From Dryomyza anilis (Eukaryota; Arthropoda; Insecta; Diptera; Dryomyzidae), in NCBI GenBank assembly GCA_951804985.1, contig OX638130.1:33612554-33676553 (forward strand): a stretch of 64,000 nucleotides of DNA, in the 5' to 3' direction. The notes beneath the pieces are model-generated. The model did not search any database. It was given only the letters and a program-made list of their open reading frames with translations, and had not been told where the DNA came from. The position numbers and the translations under genes were made by a program. Positions 1-11,930 of the stretch are shown here, piece by piece (position 1 is the stretch's first letter; the number at the start of each line of letters is the position of its first letter).

Positions 1-715
1 TTGAAGAGCACAATGCTTTTATTGATAATCTTGTGCTGCTTTCTGCATCTTCACCTCGTTCCCACGCTGGTACAGAGTTCCGAAAAATGGTGCCTTTGTG
101 TCTGGCATATTTTAAAATTTTAATTTTCTACTTTTATATTGAAACGCTCCTGGACAAATTGGCATAGGATAACATCTAACGAATTAGTAGACAATTGGCC
201 TATTACTTTTGGACACTTCGGTGGATGTGCTTTACCTGTTCTTTGATGGTCGCGTTGTACTGCAGCACGTTCAACGAGATGTTCTTGGCCTTGTTAACCT
301 GCTTGCCGGATGACAAATGTCAATTCTCTGCAAGCAAATAATAATTATTAATGTCATTTTTCCCGAAAAATACTAAATGCCACACACAAACTTCAGAATC
401 CAACATCGCCCAATTATCCTTCGACATATCGTAGGTAAATTTACCCTTGGGATCTCGCAGCTTCAACTTCCACTCATACATGTAAACTCATCCATTCAAG
501 CAATACCTAATGGCAGCACTTTGTGTGAAAAGATTGACTTCAAATGCCGGTTCAAGCGCGTTTATTAACGGCAAACCATCACATAGATTTTGCGCCACTC
601 AGAGAATTCACACATGCTTTTGTGCCATCGCTATTAATGCGGTTACGCGCAAATGGTCTGTTTTAAAAATCAGCAAATGGTATGCGCACATCGACATTAG
701 CGTATTTTGAGGGCA
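1..715 (-). pseudogene. Unrecognised intron-bearing gene fragment, copy A
   Basis: On the minus strand this can be read in pieces that match the copies at 5,905-6,585 and 28,090-28,750 and the plus-strand relative at 32,318-33,060. Shared landmarks are EWKLKLRDPKGKFTYDM, GKQVNKAKNISL, EQVKHI and a terminal QKAAQDYQ. A splice-acceptor-like TTGCTTGCAG lies near 328-337 (reverse strand), at the same place as in the 32-kb relative, so the duplication was at DNA level. Stops and frame breaks make it non-coding. I do not recognise the protein family. Confidence 0.6.
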
Positions 716-1159
716 GCATAGCAGTGAGTGGAGTATCGAGTTTACGATCGGCAGCTGCTACATTAAACAAATTATTTTAGTATTTATCATTAATATCCTT
801 TAAATTACTTACTAATTAATTTTTGGAACGCGCAACCGCGTTCAATGGTTATATAGAAAGAATGAACATTTTCTTGTTGACGCTTAACTTGACGAAAGAA
901 AGTGGCAGCCATTGAAAATTTCTCTCACAGAATAGAAGTTGAAAGAGGAAAAGGGTGAATTAACGAAACAGGGTTGCATTCAATAGTCCGCAGCAAGGAG
1001 CTAACTTGTCACTGGGTAGCAGTTCGTACTACCCAGTAACTCCCCAAGCAACAATTCCTACCAGTTTCCTACCAGTATCTAGCCAATATAACTATTCACT
1101 TGTCTACTTTCTGGCAAGTAAACTTACTAGTTACTCGCAAGCGATGTCACGCACTTTCG

Positions 1160-1310
1160 TACCAGAAACTAGCCAGTAAAACTCTTCGGTTTCTGGGCGG
1201 TAAACTAGGCAGTAACTGGTCTAATACTGGTCAAAAACTGGCCAGAAACTATCCAAAAACTGGTTAGAAACCTACCAGTTACTCGCAAGCGAAAGTCGTT
1301 TACAGCCATC
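1160..1310. repeat. ACCAGTTT-type minisatellite in unit 1
   Basis: Short degenerate direct repeats built on ACTGG/CCAGT (for example ACTGGTC, AAAACTGGCCAGAAACT) alternate with GTAAACT. The same block lies at 26,160-26,310 and in expanded form at 29,160-29,580. It is AT/CA-rich with no coding potential. Confidence 0.75.
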
Positions 1311-1703
1311 GGTGATTCGCAAAATATTGGACTGTAAATGTATGTGAATTCCGCAAAGTTCTTTTGAATAAAAGCGTTTTATATTTATTTATTTATCTTT
1401 TTTGGTCTTCAGGAGATGCATTCACCAACGAGCTTATTGTTCATGTTCACAAAGTCAAATGAATCGAACTGTACAGTAATAATGGAAGAAAATCGGTGCC
1501 GTTAATGCTACGACGGATACTTGCTCAATACTGGTTAAACATGCCGTTAATGATGGTATTGTGATTCCGTGTGTGTTGTAAGTTCCGTATATATGTTTCT
1601 TGGGTATTTTATGGTTTTCTTTAAAATCCCGGGACTAATCCCGGGTTTCAAATTTTTTAGTCCCGAAATTTGGTGATTGAAAAATAGTCCGGGATTGACA
1701 TCC

Positions 1704-2410
<707 letters not shown>

Positions 2411-2414
2411 TTGC

Positions 2415-2430
2415 TGTCAGTAGTGGGATT
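2415..2430 (+). promoter_or_regulatory. Primer binding site, tRNA-Leu-like
   Basis: TGTCAGTAGTGGGATT, four bases inside the LTR, is one mismatch from the complement of a fly tRNA-Leu 3' end (from memory, TGTCAGAAGTGGGATT after the CCA complement). The TGG that would pair with CCA is not present, so it may be decayed or the primer is trimmed. Confidence 0.5.
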
Positions 2431-2440
2431 GTGATTCAAA

Positions 2441-3215
2441 ATGGTTAAATTTGAACAACTTAAAGTCGACCAGCTAAAGAAGGAGCTGTCGATTCGTAAT
2501 CTTCCAACTGCTGGTACGAAAGTAGAGCTGCAAAAGCGCCTAATGGACGAATTAGAGGCGCAGGGCATTGATCTTACGATGCACAATTTTGAAGTGGAAG
2601 TTGCAGCACCGTCATCGAAAAATCTGGACACAGAGGAGAAGTACAGACCCATTTTTTTGATATGAGCCAGTTGATCGGAGCTATGCAACAACAATTTCAG
2701 ATAATGGCTCAAGAAAATTCCAGACAGTTTCTAGAAAATTCAAAACAATTTCAAGGAAATTCTAATCAGCTCAAATTAGACATGAAGCAAGAACTTCTAG
2801 AAAATTCCAACAAAATGGAACAGAAACTTCAAGATAATTTGAAACAGCAACTAGAAAGTTCTCATCAACTGCAAACTGAAATTAAGCAGCAGATGCAGCA
2901 GCATTCTAAGCAGCTTTTGGAAGTTTCTAATACACTCCATAGCAAAGTGACGGAGCTAGAAACTCATGTAAATGACATGGAAGTGAACATTGATGACAAA
3001 ATTCAAAGATTAGAAAACGGTATAGACAAAGCAATCCAGGAAATAAAAAAAGATTTGCACGTGTAGCAGATAAATGGACCTACACAGCATGTTTTTAGTA
3101 GTACGAGGCTTAAATCGCCGAATTACGATGGAACCACAGCGTTCAACATTTTCAATTTGAGACCACGGCTGTAAGTAATCGATGGAATAATGAGGACAGC
3201 TTAGCCGCACTTATC
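2441..3215 (+). pseudogene. Gag N-terminus: SAP domain plus Q-rich coiled coil (frameshifted)
   Basis: The first 75 codons (2,441-2,665) contain a clear SAP motif at about residues 8-45 (LKVDQLKKEL, NLPTAGTKVELQKRL), a putative DNA-binding fold unusual in Gag. The frame then shifts at a T7 run near 2,651 into 2,662-3,066, a glutamine-rich heptad-like coiled coil (QQQFQIMAQENSRQ and similar). A second frame break follows a stop at 3,064-3,066 before capsid-like sequence resumes in the next ORF. At least two shifts show decay. Confidence 0.75.
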
Positions 3216-4811
3216 GTGGCGCTTAAAGGAGGCGCAGCCGAAGTATTGCAGACTGTTCCAGAAAGTGATCGAAACACTTATTTAGCGGTTATGGCTGCAC
3301 TGCAGCGAAAATATGGCAGTGATCACATGAAACAGATATACCGAATGGAGCTGAAGAGCAGATTGCAACGAAATGGCGAAACTTTGCAGGCGTATGCAGC
3401 GGAAGTCGAGAGGCTTGCGCATTTGTCGTATGTAGATTCAACGAGTGATTTCATAGAAATGTGCAAGATAAATGCGTTCGTTGATGGCATACGTGATGCT
3501 GAGACAAAACGGGCAGCAATGACCATGCCGAAGGTGACATTTATGGAAACGGTCACCACAGCGCTTCCGCAGGAGATAGCGTCTACATTGTGCCGACCAG
3601 CGATGGAGAAACGTGTACTAGATAAGGAGAGAGAAAATTTATGTCAAGGAGTAAGTAGAGCGTCCAAAGCCAGCGTTAAATCCGAACATTATGTTGCCAA
3701 CAGAAACAGCCAATTGAAAGGTAAATGTTACAACTGTGGAAAATATGGGCATATGGCACGCGACTGTCGTGAAAGACGTAAATGTGTAAATCTGCAACCA
3801 CCTAAAGGATACCGACCAGAAAAGAGACCTGAGGATGACCAAAATAACGCCAGGGAACATCATGGCAATTCGGGCACTGTGTCGGCACGAGTGTGTAAAA
3901 TGGAATCCAGAGAATGCTCGACGGAAGAAGAAAATACGAACATAATTCACATTCGTTCGTTAAATGTCATGGCAGATGATCAATGGACTCAAGAGCAAAT
4001 ACGAAATGATCAAAAGAAGGACCCCGACATCGCAAAAATTAGGACGTTCAAGGAACAACAAAGAAAGCCATTATGGAAAGAGTTAGCAACTAACAGTCCA
4101 ATAAGCAGGGCTTATAGGTCGCAGTGGCAAAGCCTGAAGCTACAAAATGGTTGTTTGTACCGTGTTTGGGAAACTGAAAATGGCAGATCTGCACGAAATT
4201 TAATTGTTGTTCCCAAGTCAAAAATAAGAGCGATAGTACTGAAATGCCATTGTGGATTCAATGGATGTTACTTGAGTATTAATAAAACGATTGAAGAAGT
4301 CAGAAAACATTTCTATTGGGTCGGATATCAGAAGTCAGTCGCCTATTGGATTCACAGATGTAAGCAATGTGTATCCGCAAAAAGAAAACCCATCAGAAGT
4401 TGCGGTAAGATAAATCAATACTACGTAGGAGCACATTGCGAACGTACTGCAATGGATGGGCAAAAGCCGATTCCAAAAAGTGTTTTGCGTAAGAAGAAAA
4501 ATGAAGACCGAGACGAGTTGCATCAGTCCTTAAGGCAGAGGATACAAATTCCAAGTAGTAAGATAATGTCCAGATACGACTTGAGAGCAAACTCTGAGGG
4601 ATTTAAGGAAGGAGATGTGGTTATGCTTTGTAGCCCGCCACGAGTGAAATTGATAAATCCAAAACTACAAACACACCGGGAAGGATCATATAAGATAATT
4701 AAAAGAATTAATTATGTAGTGTATCGGATTCAAAATACTGCGGGCGTTAGACGAAAAATGAAAGCAGTACATTTAGAAAGGTTAGCGCCGTATAGAGAGA
4801 GAGAGGATTAA
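3216..4811 (+). CDS. In-frame Gag-integrase fusion left by internal deletion (531 aa)
   Basis: Residues about 1-130 are retrotransposon Gag capsid (LKGGAAEVLQTVPE, then the ALQRKYG and RNGETLQAYAAEVERLA blocks). A CCHC knuckle, CYNCGKYGHMARDC, lies near residues 170-183. The frame then jumps to the linker before integrase and its N-terminal zinc domain (HRCKQC), where the second zinc-binding His appears replaced (GCYLSINKT). A second jump (ERTAMD to GQKP) removes the DDE core, and the ORF ends in a GPY/F-like tail (HREGSYKIIKR, HLERLAP). Both deletions keep frame. No catalytic domain remains. Confidence 0.85.
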   Translation: MALKGGAAEVLQTVPESDRNTYLAVMAALQRKYGSDHMKQIYRMELKSRLQRNGETLQAYAAEVERLAHLSYVDSTSDFIEMCKINAFVDGIRDAETKRAAMTMPKVTFMETVTTALPQEIASTLCRPAMEKRVLDKERENLCQGVSRASKASVKSEHYVANRNSQLKGKCYNCGKYGHMARDCRERRKCVNLQPPKGYRPEKRPEDDQNNAREHHGNSGTVSARVCKMESRECSTEEENTNIIHIRSLNVMADDQWTQEQIRNDQKKDPDIAKIRTFKEQQRKPLWKELATNSPISRAYRSQWQSLKLQNGCLYRVWETENGRSARNLIVVPKSKIRAIVLKCHCGFNGCYLSINKTIEEVRKHFYWVGYQKSVAYWIHRCKQCVSAKRKPIRSCGKINQYYVGAHCERTAMDGQKPIPKSVLRKKKNEDRDELHQSLRQRIQIPSSKIMSRYDLRANSEGFKEGDVVMLCSPPRVKLINPKLQTHREGSYKIIKRINYVVYRIQNTAGVRRKMKAVHLERLAPYRERED

Positions 4812-4821
4812 CATCTGTTCG

Positions 4822-5034
4822 GGGCGTCTCGTGAGTGAACATTGTAAAGATAAATTGTAGTAATTCAACAGTTGATATAAGTGATTATTCTTTAAGTTGT
4901 TATTTAAATTAATGAAGGTAATTAATACTAGTTGAAATAATACTAGTTAAAACCAAATATAAGTGCGTATTTATTTTGTACACAATCCAGCGATACGAAC
5001 TCGTAGAACAGTTTTCCGTAGACTGAATTTTCGT

Positions 5035-5038
<4 letters not shown>
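4822..5038 (+). repeat. Truncated 3' LTR (217 bp)
   Basis: Matches 2,196-2,410. It lacks U3 and the first part of R, because the deletion runs from the pol end at GAGAGAGAGGATTAAC into R. Confidence 0.9.

Positions 5039-5111
<73 letters not shown>
5039..5111. repeat. (TA)n microsatellite
   Basis: Second half of the tract interrupted by the gypsy element. Confidence 0.99.
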
Positions 5112-5113
<2 letters not shown>

Positions 5114-5756
5114 AATGATCAATAGTGTTTCCCACAAATATTTTAAATGTGTTTGCCAAAAATACTTTCAGATTTTCCGGTAAATAATTGTAGTGTTCGC
5201 CAAATTCAGTCAAATCAAAAGGATTTGTTTTTTGTTGCGGCAAAAACTCATCTATGCAGCATGTACAATAATGAAGAATTTCGGGGTTATTATTCGACAA
5301 GTCGCGTAAACGATGGACTTCCGAAAATAAACCATTTATTTCGACTGACACTAAGGAATCACTACAACACATCGATGCATTTTGCCAGGGACAGGTGTCT
5401 CATACATTGGACGCGTCTTTAAAAATCGTCTAAACTTACTGGATTTTCGTCAGATGATTTGGAGATAAAAACCAAGTACACAATGCACAGAATTTCGGCA
5501 GTGTCATCTGTTTTGGATGATGTGAAGATCGATGATGATGAATTGATGGCAGCGGCTATAGATGATAATAATTAGCTTCAGATGTCGTACAATAACAAAA
5601 TGTTGCTTCTTATTCCACACAACAAGCTTATACACGTGCATGACGCTTATAAATTCAATTGGTCAAGTGATGCATCTTTTGTGACAAGCTGTACGATTAT
5701 TGGGGCAAACACTTTTAATGTAGCATTTTTCCGAGAAGCTATTAGTATTTAGGGCA
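5112..5756. repeat. Composite array unit 1, second part
   Basis: Matches 26,860-27,560 closely, including the CCGGTAAATAATTGTAGTGTTCGCC and GACAGGTGTCTCATACATTGG landmarks. It contains short open frames on both strands. The most protein-like is a plus-strand C-terminal fragment at 5,420-5,574, listed separately. Confidence 0.8.
5420..5574 (+). pseudogene. Unrecognised C-terminal gene fragment in array unit
   Basis: Fifty codons directly after a TAA read KSSKLTGFSSDDLEIKTKY and finish LDDVKIDDDELMAAAIDDNN followed by TAG. The same frame and stop occur at 27,222-27,375. The acidic tail and conservation between two units suggest a former exon. No family was recognised, and the upstream in-frame stop excludes translation as it stands. 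Confidence 0.35.

Positions 5757-5834
<78 letters not shown>
5757..5834. repeat. (TA)n microsatellite
   Basis: Sits between array unit 1 and unit 2. The equivalent tract in the next unit is at 27,704-27,902. Confidence 0.98.
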
Positions 5835-5836
<2 letters not shown>

Positions 5837-6982
5837 AGGGTGGTGCTGCGCGCTCGCAATATTTACCGTATTAAAATTCACAATTATCTCAAGAGATGTA
5901 TCACTCAATTGAAGAGCACAATGCTTTTATTGATAATCTTGCGCTGCTTTCTGCATCTTCAGCTTGTTCCCACGCTGGTACAGAGTTCCGAAAAATGGTG
6001 CCTTTGTGTCTGGCATATTTTAAAATTTTAATTTTCTACTTTTATATTGAAACGCTCCTGGACAAATTGGCATAGGATAACATCTAACGAATTAGTAGAC
6101 AATTGGCCTATTACTTTTGGTCACTTCGGTGGATGTGCTTTACCTGTTCCTTGATGGTCGCGTTGTACTGCAGCACGTTCAACGAGATGTTCTTGGCCTT
6201 GTTAACCTGCTTGCCGCATGACAAATGTCAATTCTCTGCAAGCAAATAATAATTATTAATGTCATTTTTCCCGACAAATACTAAATGCCACACACAAACT
6301 TCAGAATCCAACATCGCCTAATTATCCTTCGACATATCGTAGGTAAATTTACCCTTGGGATCTCGCAGCTTCCACTTCCACTCATACATGTAAACTCATC
6401 CATTCAAGCAATACCTAATGGCAGCACTTTGTGTGAAAAGATTGACTTCAGATTTTGCGCCACTCAGAGAATTCACACATGCTTTTGTGCCATCGCTATT
6501 AATGCGGTTACGCGTAAATGGTCTGACATAAAAATCAGCAAATGGTATTAACGCGCACATCGACATTAGCGTATTTTGAGGGCAGCAAAGCAGTGAGTGG
6601 AGTATCAAGTTTACGATCGGCAGCTGCTATATTAAACAAATTATTTTAGTATTTATCATTAATATCCTTTAAATTACTTACTAATTAATTTTTGGAACGC
6701 ACAACCGCGTTCAATCGTTATATAGAAAGAATGAACATTTTCTTGTTGACGCTTAACTTGACGAAAGAAAGTGGCAGCCATTGAAAATTTCTCTCACAGA
6801 ATAGAAGTTGAAAGAGGAAAAGGGTGAATTAACGAAACAGGGTTGCATTCAATAGTCCGCAGCAAGGAGCTAACTTGTCACTGGGTAGCAGTTCGTACTA
6901 CCCAGTAACTCCCCAAGCAACAATTCCTACCAGTATCTAGCCAATATAACTATTCACTTGTCTACTTTCTGGCAAGTAAAGT
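5835..6982. repeat. Composite array unit 2, left portion
   Basis: Repeats the order of 1-1,125. It lacks about 30 bp of the gene fragment present in unit 1 around 540-575 and a short CAGTTTCCTAC segment. It is interrupted at GGCAAGTAAAGT by the outer errantivirus and resumes at 26,141. Confidence 0.85.
5905..6585 (-). pseudogene. Unrecognised intron-bearing gene fragment, copy B
   Basis: Same minus-strand fragment as copy A, with its own stops. This copy keeps an extra stretch, FADFYVRPFTRNRINSDGTK, which aligns with the start of the plus-strand relative (FARSRFIGDGTYELQDKD). Function is unknown. Confidence 0.6.
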
Positions 6983-7588
6983 TGTTGTGTATCATAATCG
7001 TAGAGTTCACAACTTACATATGATCCACTGTTATGTATCATAATCGTGGAACTTACAGCGTGCTTATGATCCACAACATAACATAACCAGTATATTTTTC
7101 TTTATGGCATACTTTTTGGGTTAAGCATTATTCATGTTAAACACAAACAGCATTTAATTGTCTTGGCGCACACCGCTTAACATAGCACAGGTATACACGC
7201 CCACGTTAAATAGGTCACTCAAATCACACAAATAAATGCTGACTTAGTTATTTTAGAATGATGAAAGTACTCAATTTATTGTGAAATTATAAATACGCTG
7301 ACTAAGTTATTTTAGCATGATGAATTTACTCAATTTATTGTGAAATTATAAGAATACGAGGTGTTAAGTAGAAGTTAAGTATAGACTAAGATTCTATTGT
7401 TTTCGATAAGCTGAACTGTCTACAAATAAGTGTTAAGTATAAGTGTAACCAACTTTTAAAGCGAAAAAGTGTCTTAAAGTAAAAAAGACCCGGTTGTTTT
7501 AAATAATACAAAGAAAGTAAAAAGGACTCAGTAAGTATAAATAGGATCAAGTTAAAGTCCTAGTAGAAGGACTTTATAACATACAACA
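6983..7588 (+). repeat. Outer errantivirus 5' LTR (606 bp)
   Basis: TGTT...AACA ends. It differs from the 3' LTR at about 7 positions plus a 2-bp indel by eye (about 1.2 percent). The left end holds two copies of TATCATAATCGT...TATGATCC, and the middle holds a tandem duplication of about 60 bp (GACT(T/A)AGTTATTTTAG...CTCAATTTATTGT) near 7,230-7,350. Confidence 0.95.
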
Positions 7589-7591
7589 TTT

Positions 7592-7603
7592 TGGCGCAGC
7601 CGG
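7592..7603 (+). promoter_or_regulatory. Primer binding site of outer errantivirus
   Basis: TGGCGCAGCCGG begins three bases inside the LTR end. It resembles the tRNA-Ser-type PBS known for the 17.6/297 group of errantiviruses. The inner and third elements carry the same 12 bases. Confidence 0.75.
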
Positions 7604-8436
7604 TTTTCGGACCATACATCAACTCCCAAGGGACGAGAAGGACGGGATGGAGATTAATATTGGAAGAAATAACTATTTTGGATCATGGAAAATATTTTTT
7701 GTATTTGTAAGTATTGTGAAAAATAGTGGATACAAAAAATATGTGCGGTAAAAAAAAAAAAATTGTGCTATAAAACAAAAGAAATATTTGAGTTTAATAA
7801 GCAAAAAATAATGGAATTATGAAAATTGACATTTGTAAAAATAAAATAAAGAACAATTGAAAATTTTGAAATAAATTGTGGAATAAAACAAACTTTTAAT
7901 AAAACTGTGAAATAAAATTGTGAAATGAATTACATAAATGATAAAATTTTATAAATCAAGAAATTAAATAAGTAAACTAAATTTTTTATAAAATTTTGAT
8001 ATATTGAAGAACATTTTTAAAGTAATTGTGAAACATTATAAAATAGTTTGAGACATTTAATGATAATGATTAATAAAATTGTAAATTTAAATAAATTGAA
8101 TAAAATAAGAATTTTGATACAGCAATGTTTTTATAATGTCGCGAAATTAATTAAAGAACAAAACTGGAAAATTAAAAAAAAAATAAATTGAACAAATAAG
8201 TTAATTTAGGATTCATAAATAATATGTTGATCTGATTTTGAAATGTAGATTAAAAAGTTTAAATAATGAAACATAAAAATATGATAAATAAGGTAGTAAA
8301 AAATTTAATAGGTAAATTAAATAATGGTTAAAAGTTGATATAATATGAAACTAGTAAAAACAAAATAAATAATTTAATTAAGAAAGACATAAATAATTAT
8401 ATGATTAAGTAAATGGAAAAATAAGAAATACTAATA
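7604..8436 (+). other. AT-rich untranslated leader of outer errantivirus
   Basis: About 830 bp without a gene. It aligns along its length with the inner element's leader (16,678-17,492), starting ACCATACATCAACTCCCAAGG and continuing through AT-rich sequence to the gag ATG. Both copies diverge by small indels. Confidence 0.8.
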
Positions 8437-9165
8437 ATGGGTACTGAAAATGTATTGAAACGCGTTCATTACGTTGTTCCTTACTTTTCTGGGGCAGAAT
8501 CTCCATTATTAGAAATATAATTATAGAAATTTATTGAATGTTGTAAAACAGCTAAGCTTAAAATTAAGTAATCAGATAATGAGGAATTTATTAAATGCGT
8601 TAGGTTACGTTTGGAGGGAGATGCCTATAAATTAGTAAGGACAAAACAGTTTCAAGAAATAGAAGAATTATACGAGTTGTTAAAAAATACGTACTTAAAT
8701 GAAATTTCTTTAGAATTAGTACTAGAAGAGATTAAAAAGGCTTATCAAAATAGTAACGAGACTTTGAGAATGTTTGGTAGACGATTAGATGAGTTGCAAT
8801 CATTGGCTTTGGAAATTGCAAGTAAAAAATACAGTAAAAAGATAAGTGAGGATGAAGTATTCAGATTAGAATTACAGAGCTCAGTGTTGATCTCTTTTAA
8901 AGTAGGGGTGAAGGATCCAACTATAAAGGTTGTATTGTTGGGTAGTAAGTCAGAAACATTAGATGCATTGTTAGAAGAAGCTTTAAATGTACAGGCTGTT
9001 ATGCAGCGAAGTCCAAGATCGGAAGAGGATGAATATAATTATATGGAAAAAACACAGTCAAGCGTTATATCGGAAAATAAATTACAACAAAAAAATAATG
9101 AAAGCAACTATAAAAGAAGTGTTCCAACAAGTGTTCCAACAAATACGCCTTTCTGCTTAACGTGA
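8437..9165 (+). pseudogene. Gag 5' part of outer errantivirus
   Basis: Begins MGTENVLKRVHYVVPYFSG like the intact gag at 17,493. Three early stops (near 8,518, 8,524 and 8,566) break it, and an open stretch of 184 codons runs from 8,611. Matrix/capsid sequence (LRMFGRRLDELQSLALEIASKKYSKK) is well kept. It stops at the first residues of the second zinc knuckle (NTPFC), exactly where the inverted block begins. Confidence 0.9.
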
Positions 9166-9309
9166 GGCTAGTCAGCATTGCATCTAACTCGCTCTTTTCT
9201 GCGTTGTTGATTTCCGCAATGACCCGATTTTTTCGAGTGGCGATATCTTGGTGGGAAATGTATTTGACACCATTTCAAGGTTTTCTTAGCCGCTTCTATA
9301 TCTATTGTT

Positions 9310-10677
9310 GCTATTGGTGATTTATTCATCGGCTTTTATTGTTGCTTTATTTTTAATTGTGGAGTAGTAATGTATGTATAATACATATGCTGCTATTATT
9401 ATTATTAATATCAGCATTAATATGCCGTAAGAAAATGTTGTATGTTAACGTCCTTCTACTAGGACTTTAACTTCCTTCTTGTATGTTATATTCCTAATGC
9501 TTTGATGTGAAAACTCGTATGGCAGTATCATTTCTTTGTTGTGTAAGTTGCAAGCTTCATTTATGGACATCCAACCCAGGCCGGATAGTGTCAATGTGGC
9601 TATATTTGACCCACAAACTGCTTCGAAAAAGGCTGGTGTATTGAATTTATACAACCATGTGTTTGGTGTCCATAGTTTAACTACTAGGCCAGAACTCCTT
9701 TTGATTGCAACATGTTCACAGGTATCTTTAATATCTGTTCTGTGTTGAATCAGCGCGACTTCACATAGTGTGTTGCTAGTTGTTAGCATGGTTCCTGGAC
9801 GTTTGCATAATGTAATTTCTTTGTCCGTATGTTGGCTAACCAAATTGCATTTGCTGTGATCTTCATTCGTTAGACCTATGTATTTGCTCCGGTCTTCTGC
9901 TTCTGATATGTAGTCATATGTTGTTTTAACCAATGCATCCCATTTTTCATTAATATTTGTGGGTATTGGGAAAATTCTATATAATGTTAACAATTGAGAT
10001 TGAATTTCCAAGGTATCCATCATGAATAGTAAATGACTAACTTGTTGGTTTATTTTTTCATTTATGTATTTTTGTGTTCTTATATTTATGTTTAACACAT
10101 TTTGCTGATTTTAGACTTCCTTCAAGGAATTCAGTAAGGGTTCTGCTATCTTGTTATAATTTGATGAAATTACCGTAATTTGTCTCTTCATAATTTCGTA
10201 TGTTTTATGTTCATTATCTTCAATGTCATTGAGATGTTTATAGATAGTCTCTCTTTCTTTATTGTCCATCAGTCCAAAAGCCCAGTTGAGTCCTTCGCCA
10301 ATGAAATTGAGTGATCTCTTTTGTCGGTTACTCTTTATTGTGCGCTTAATTATTTCTTCATTTTTCTGTAGTGTGGCTATTACTGCCGTGGTTTCCCGTG
10401 TTGCTGCTATACATGATCTTTTTATGCTGGGTCCGTTTACATTGGTGCTCATTTGTTCGCACATTGTATTTGCCGTAATTATGAATGTGTTTGTCAGCTT
10501 CAGGAAATCGTTCAGTCGTAGCGGTTTAAATTTATCTGTTATGGTCCATTCATCATTGTAGAACAAATCATCAGTTGTCTTCTCAAAGAATAATCTTGTA
10601 TCATTAATTGAAGTCTGCGTGCTGTTGACTGCTTCCTTGGCTGCCAACATCAGGACCAGTGTGACAATTCTAATCAT
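9310..10677 (-). pseudogene. Errantivirus env, with two in-frame stops
   Basis: One minus-strand frame. Residues 1-18 look like a signal peptide. A furin-type RQKR site lies at residues 118-121, followed by a hydrophobic, Gly-rich fusion-peptide-like stretch (SLNFIGEGLNWAFGLMD), as in insect errantivirus envelope proteins related to baculovirus F. A TAA at 10,111-10,113 and another at 9,445-9,447 interrupt it. A membrane-anchor-like run (LILIIIIAAYVLYI) lies after the second stop, near 9,350-9,425. As it stands it would not make an anchored envelope protein. Confidence 0.85.
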
Positions 10678-10689
10678 TATATTGTTTTC

Positions 10690-11930
10690 GCTCTTTATTT
10701 CATATTGTAAAAAGACGAAATTCCATTTTTTTACATATATAAATGAAATCCTTAATAATTTTATGTAGTTTTCTTATAAATATTTCTCATTTTACCCCTT
10801 CATACATATTGTTAAGGCGTTGGCCATAATTATACTTTAAATATTTATAGTAGTTAATATATGTGTTAACATGTACTATATGATTTAGTTTTGAAACATA
10901 CATTTAGATATGTTTCTGTATTGTTGTAATACAAAATGTTGTATATACAATCCCAGTAGTACATGGTTAAATGCTAGTCATATTCAATAATACTTAGCTA
11001 TTTACTCATGCACTAACTAAGTATTTCCTATGTATTAGGAAATAAGCGCGCTGACCTCTTAGCATTACATAAATGTATTTTCTATATTAAGTTGTTAAAT
11101 ATTTAGTTTTGTACATCCCAATTGTACTTATTTATTTTCATTACCGTGTAATGATGAATGTAAAACCTTTGTTATTTTCTTAGTTTGCTATATTAATGCA
11201 TATTTGCATTAATATATTTAGTTTCATGAATGAAAATTCTGTTAATGATAAAAAATATTAGGCAGTTTTGTCGCTGCACTACCGCATCTCGTTTCAGTTC
11301 CAGTGCGTTAGTGGCTTCTGCCTGTAAATTGCTGAAGTGCATTTAATCGGTTGGAATATGAATATATTCAAGCCTTCTATATTAATATGAGCTGGGAGCA
11401 TTGGGCTCTATGCACAATGAACATGTATGTTTAAAATGCCATTGAGGTAGGTACTGACCTATCGCAATTTTAATGACAACGTAATTTTTATACCTTGCAA
11501 ATTCGTACCTCAAATAATAACTTGATTTTGTTATTTGTTTATATTCAATGCTAGTCATCTTCAATTTATACATAGCTATTTTCTCTGCGATTTGTATTTT
11601 GGCAATATTACATTAAATTTTTTGGATTTTATAAATTATTTAAAATTAATTTATTTAATATCTACATTTAAGAAAAAAAATTATAGTTTTTCTCTATTCT
11701 TTTCTTTTGTAGTTTCAAATTCGTTAGTACACGAAGCAATACCAGTTATTCTCAATATGTAATACTTAGCTATTCTGTCCTGCACTAACTATTTGACTTT
11801 ATTTCAATGATGTTAAAAATTATTGGTTCTTGTCGCAGACAGTGTTTATTTAATTCTACAGTGTTTATTTAAGCTATACTGTTGTATGCTTTTAACAAAT
11901 TATTATGAAATTTTTTCGCTTTACCCTTGA
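10690..11930 (-). other. Pol-env spacer of the inverted block
   Basis: About 1.2 kb of AT-rich noncoding DNA. It contains several degenerate copies of a motif, TGACTAGCATTGAA followed by TAGCTA(A/T)GTATTA and GCACTAAC. The same motif family fills 22,190-22,800 of the inner element, so the spacer belongs to the family. Confidence 0.6.

Noticed and set aside
9445..10677. Intact envelope glycoprotein gene
   Set aside because: Two in-frame stops, one before the membrane anchor, and reversed orientation relative to the element's LTR promoter.
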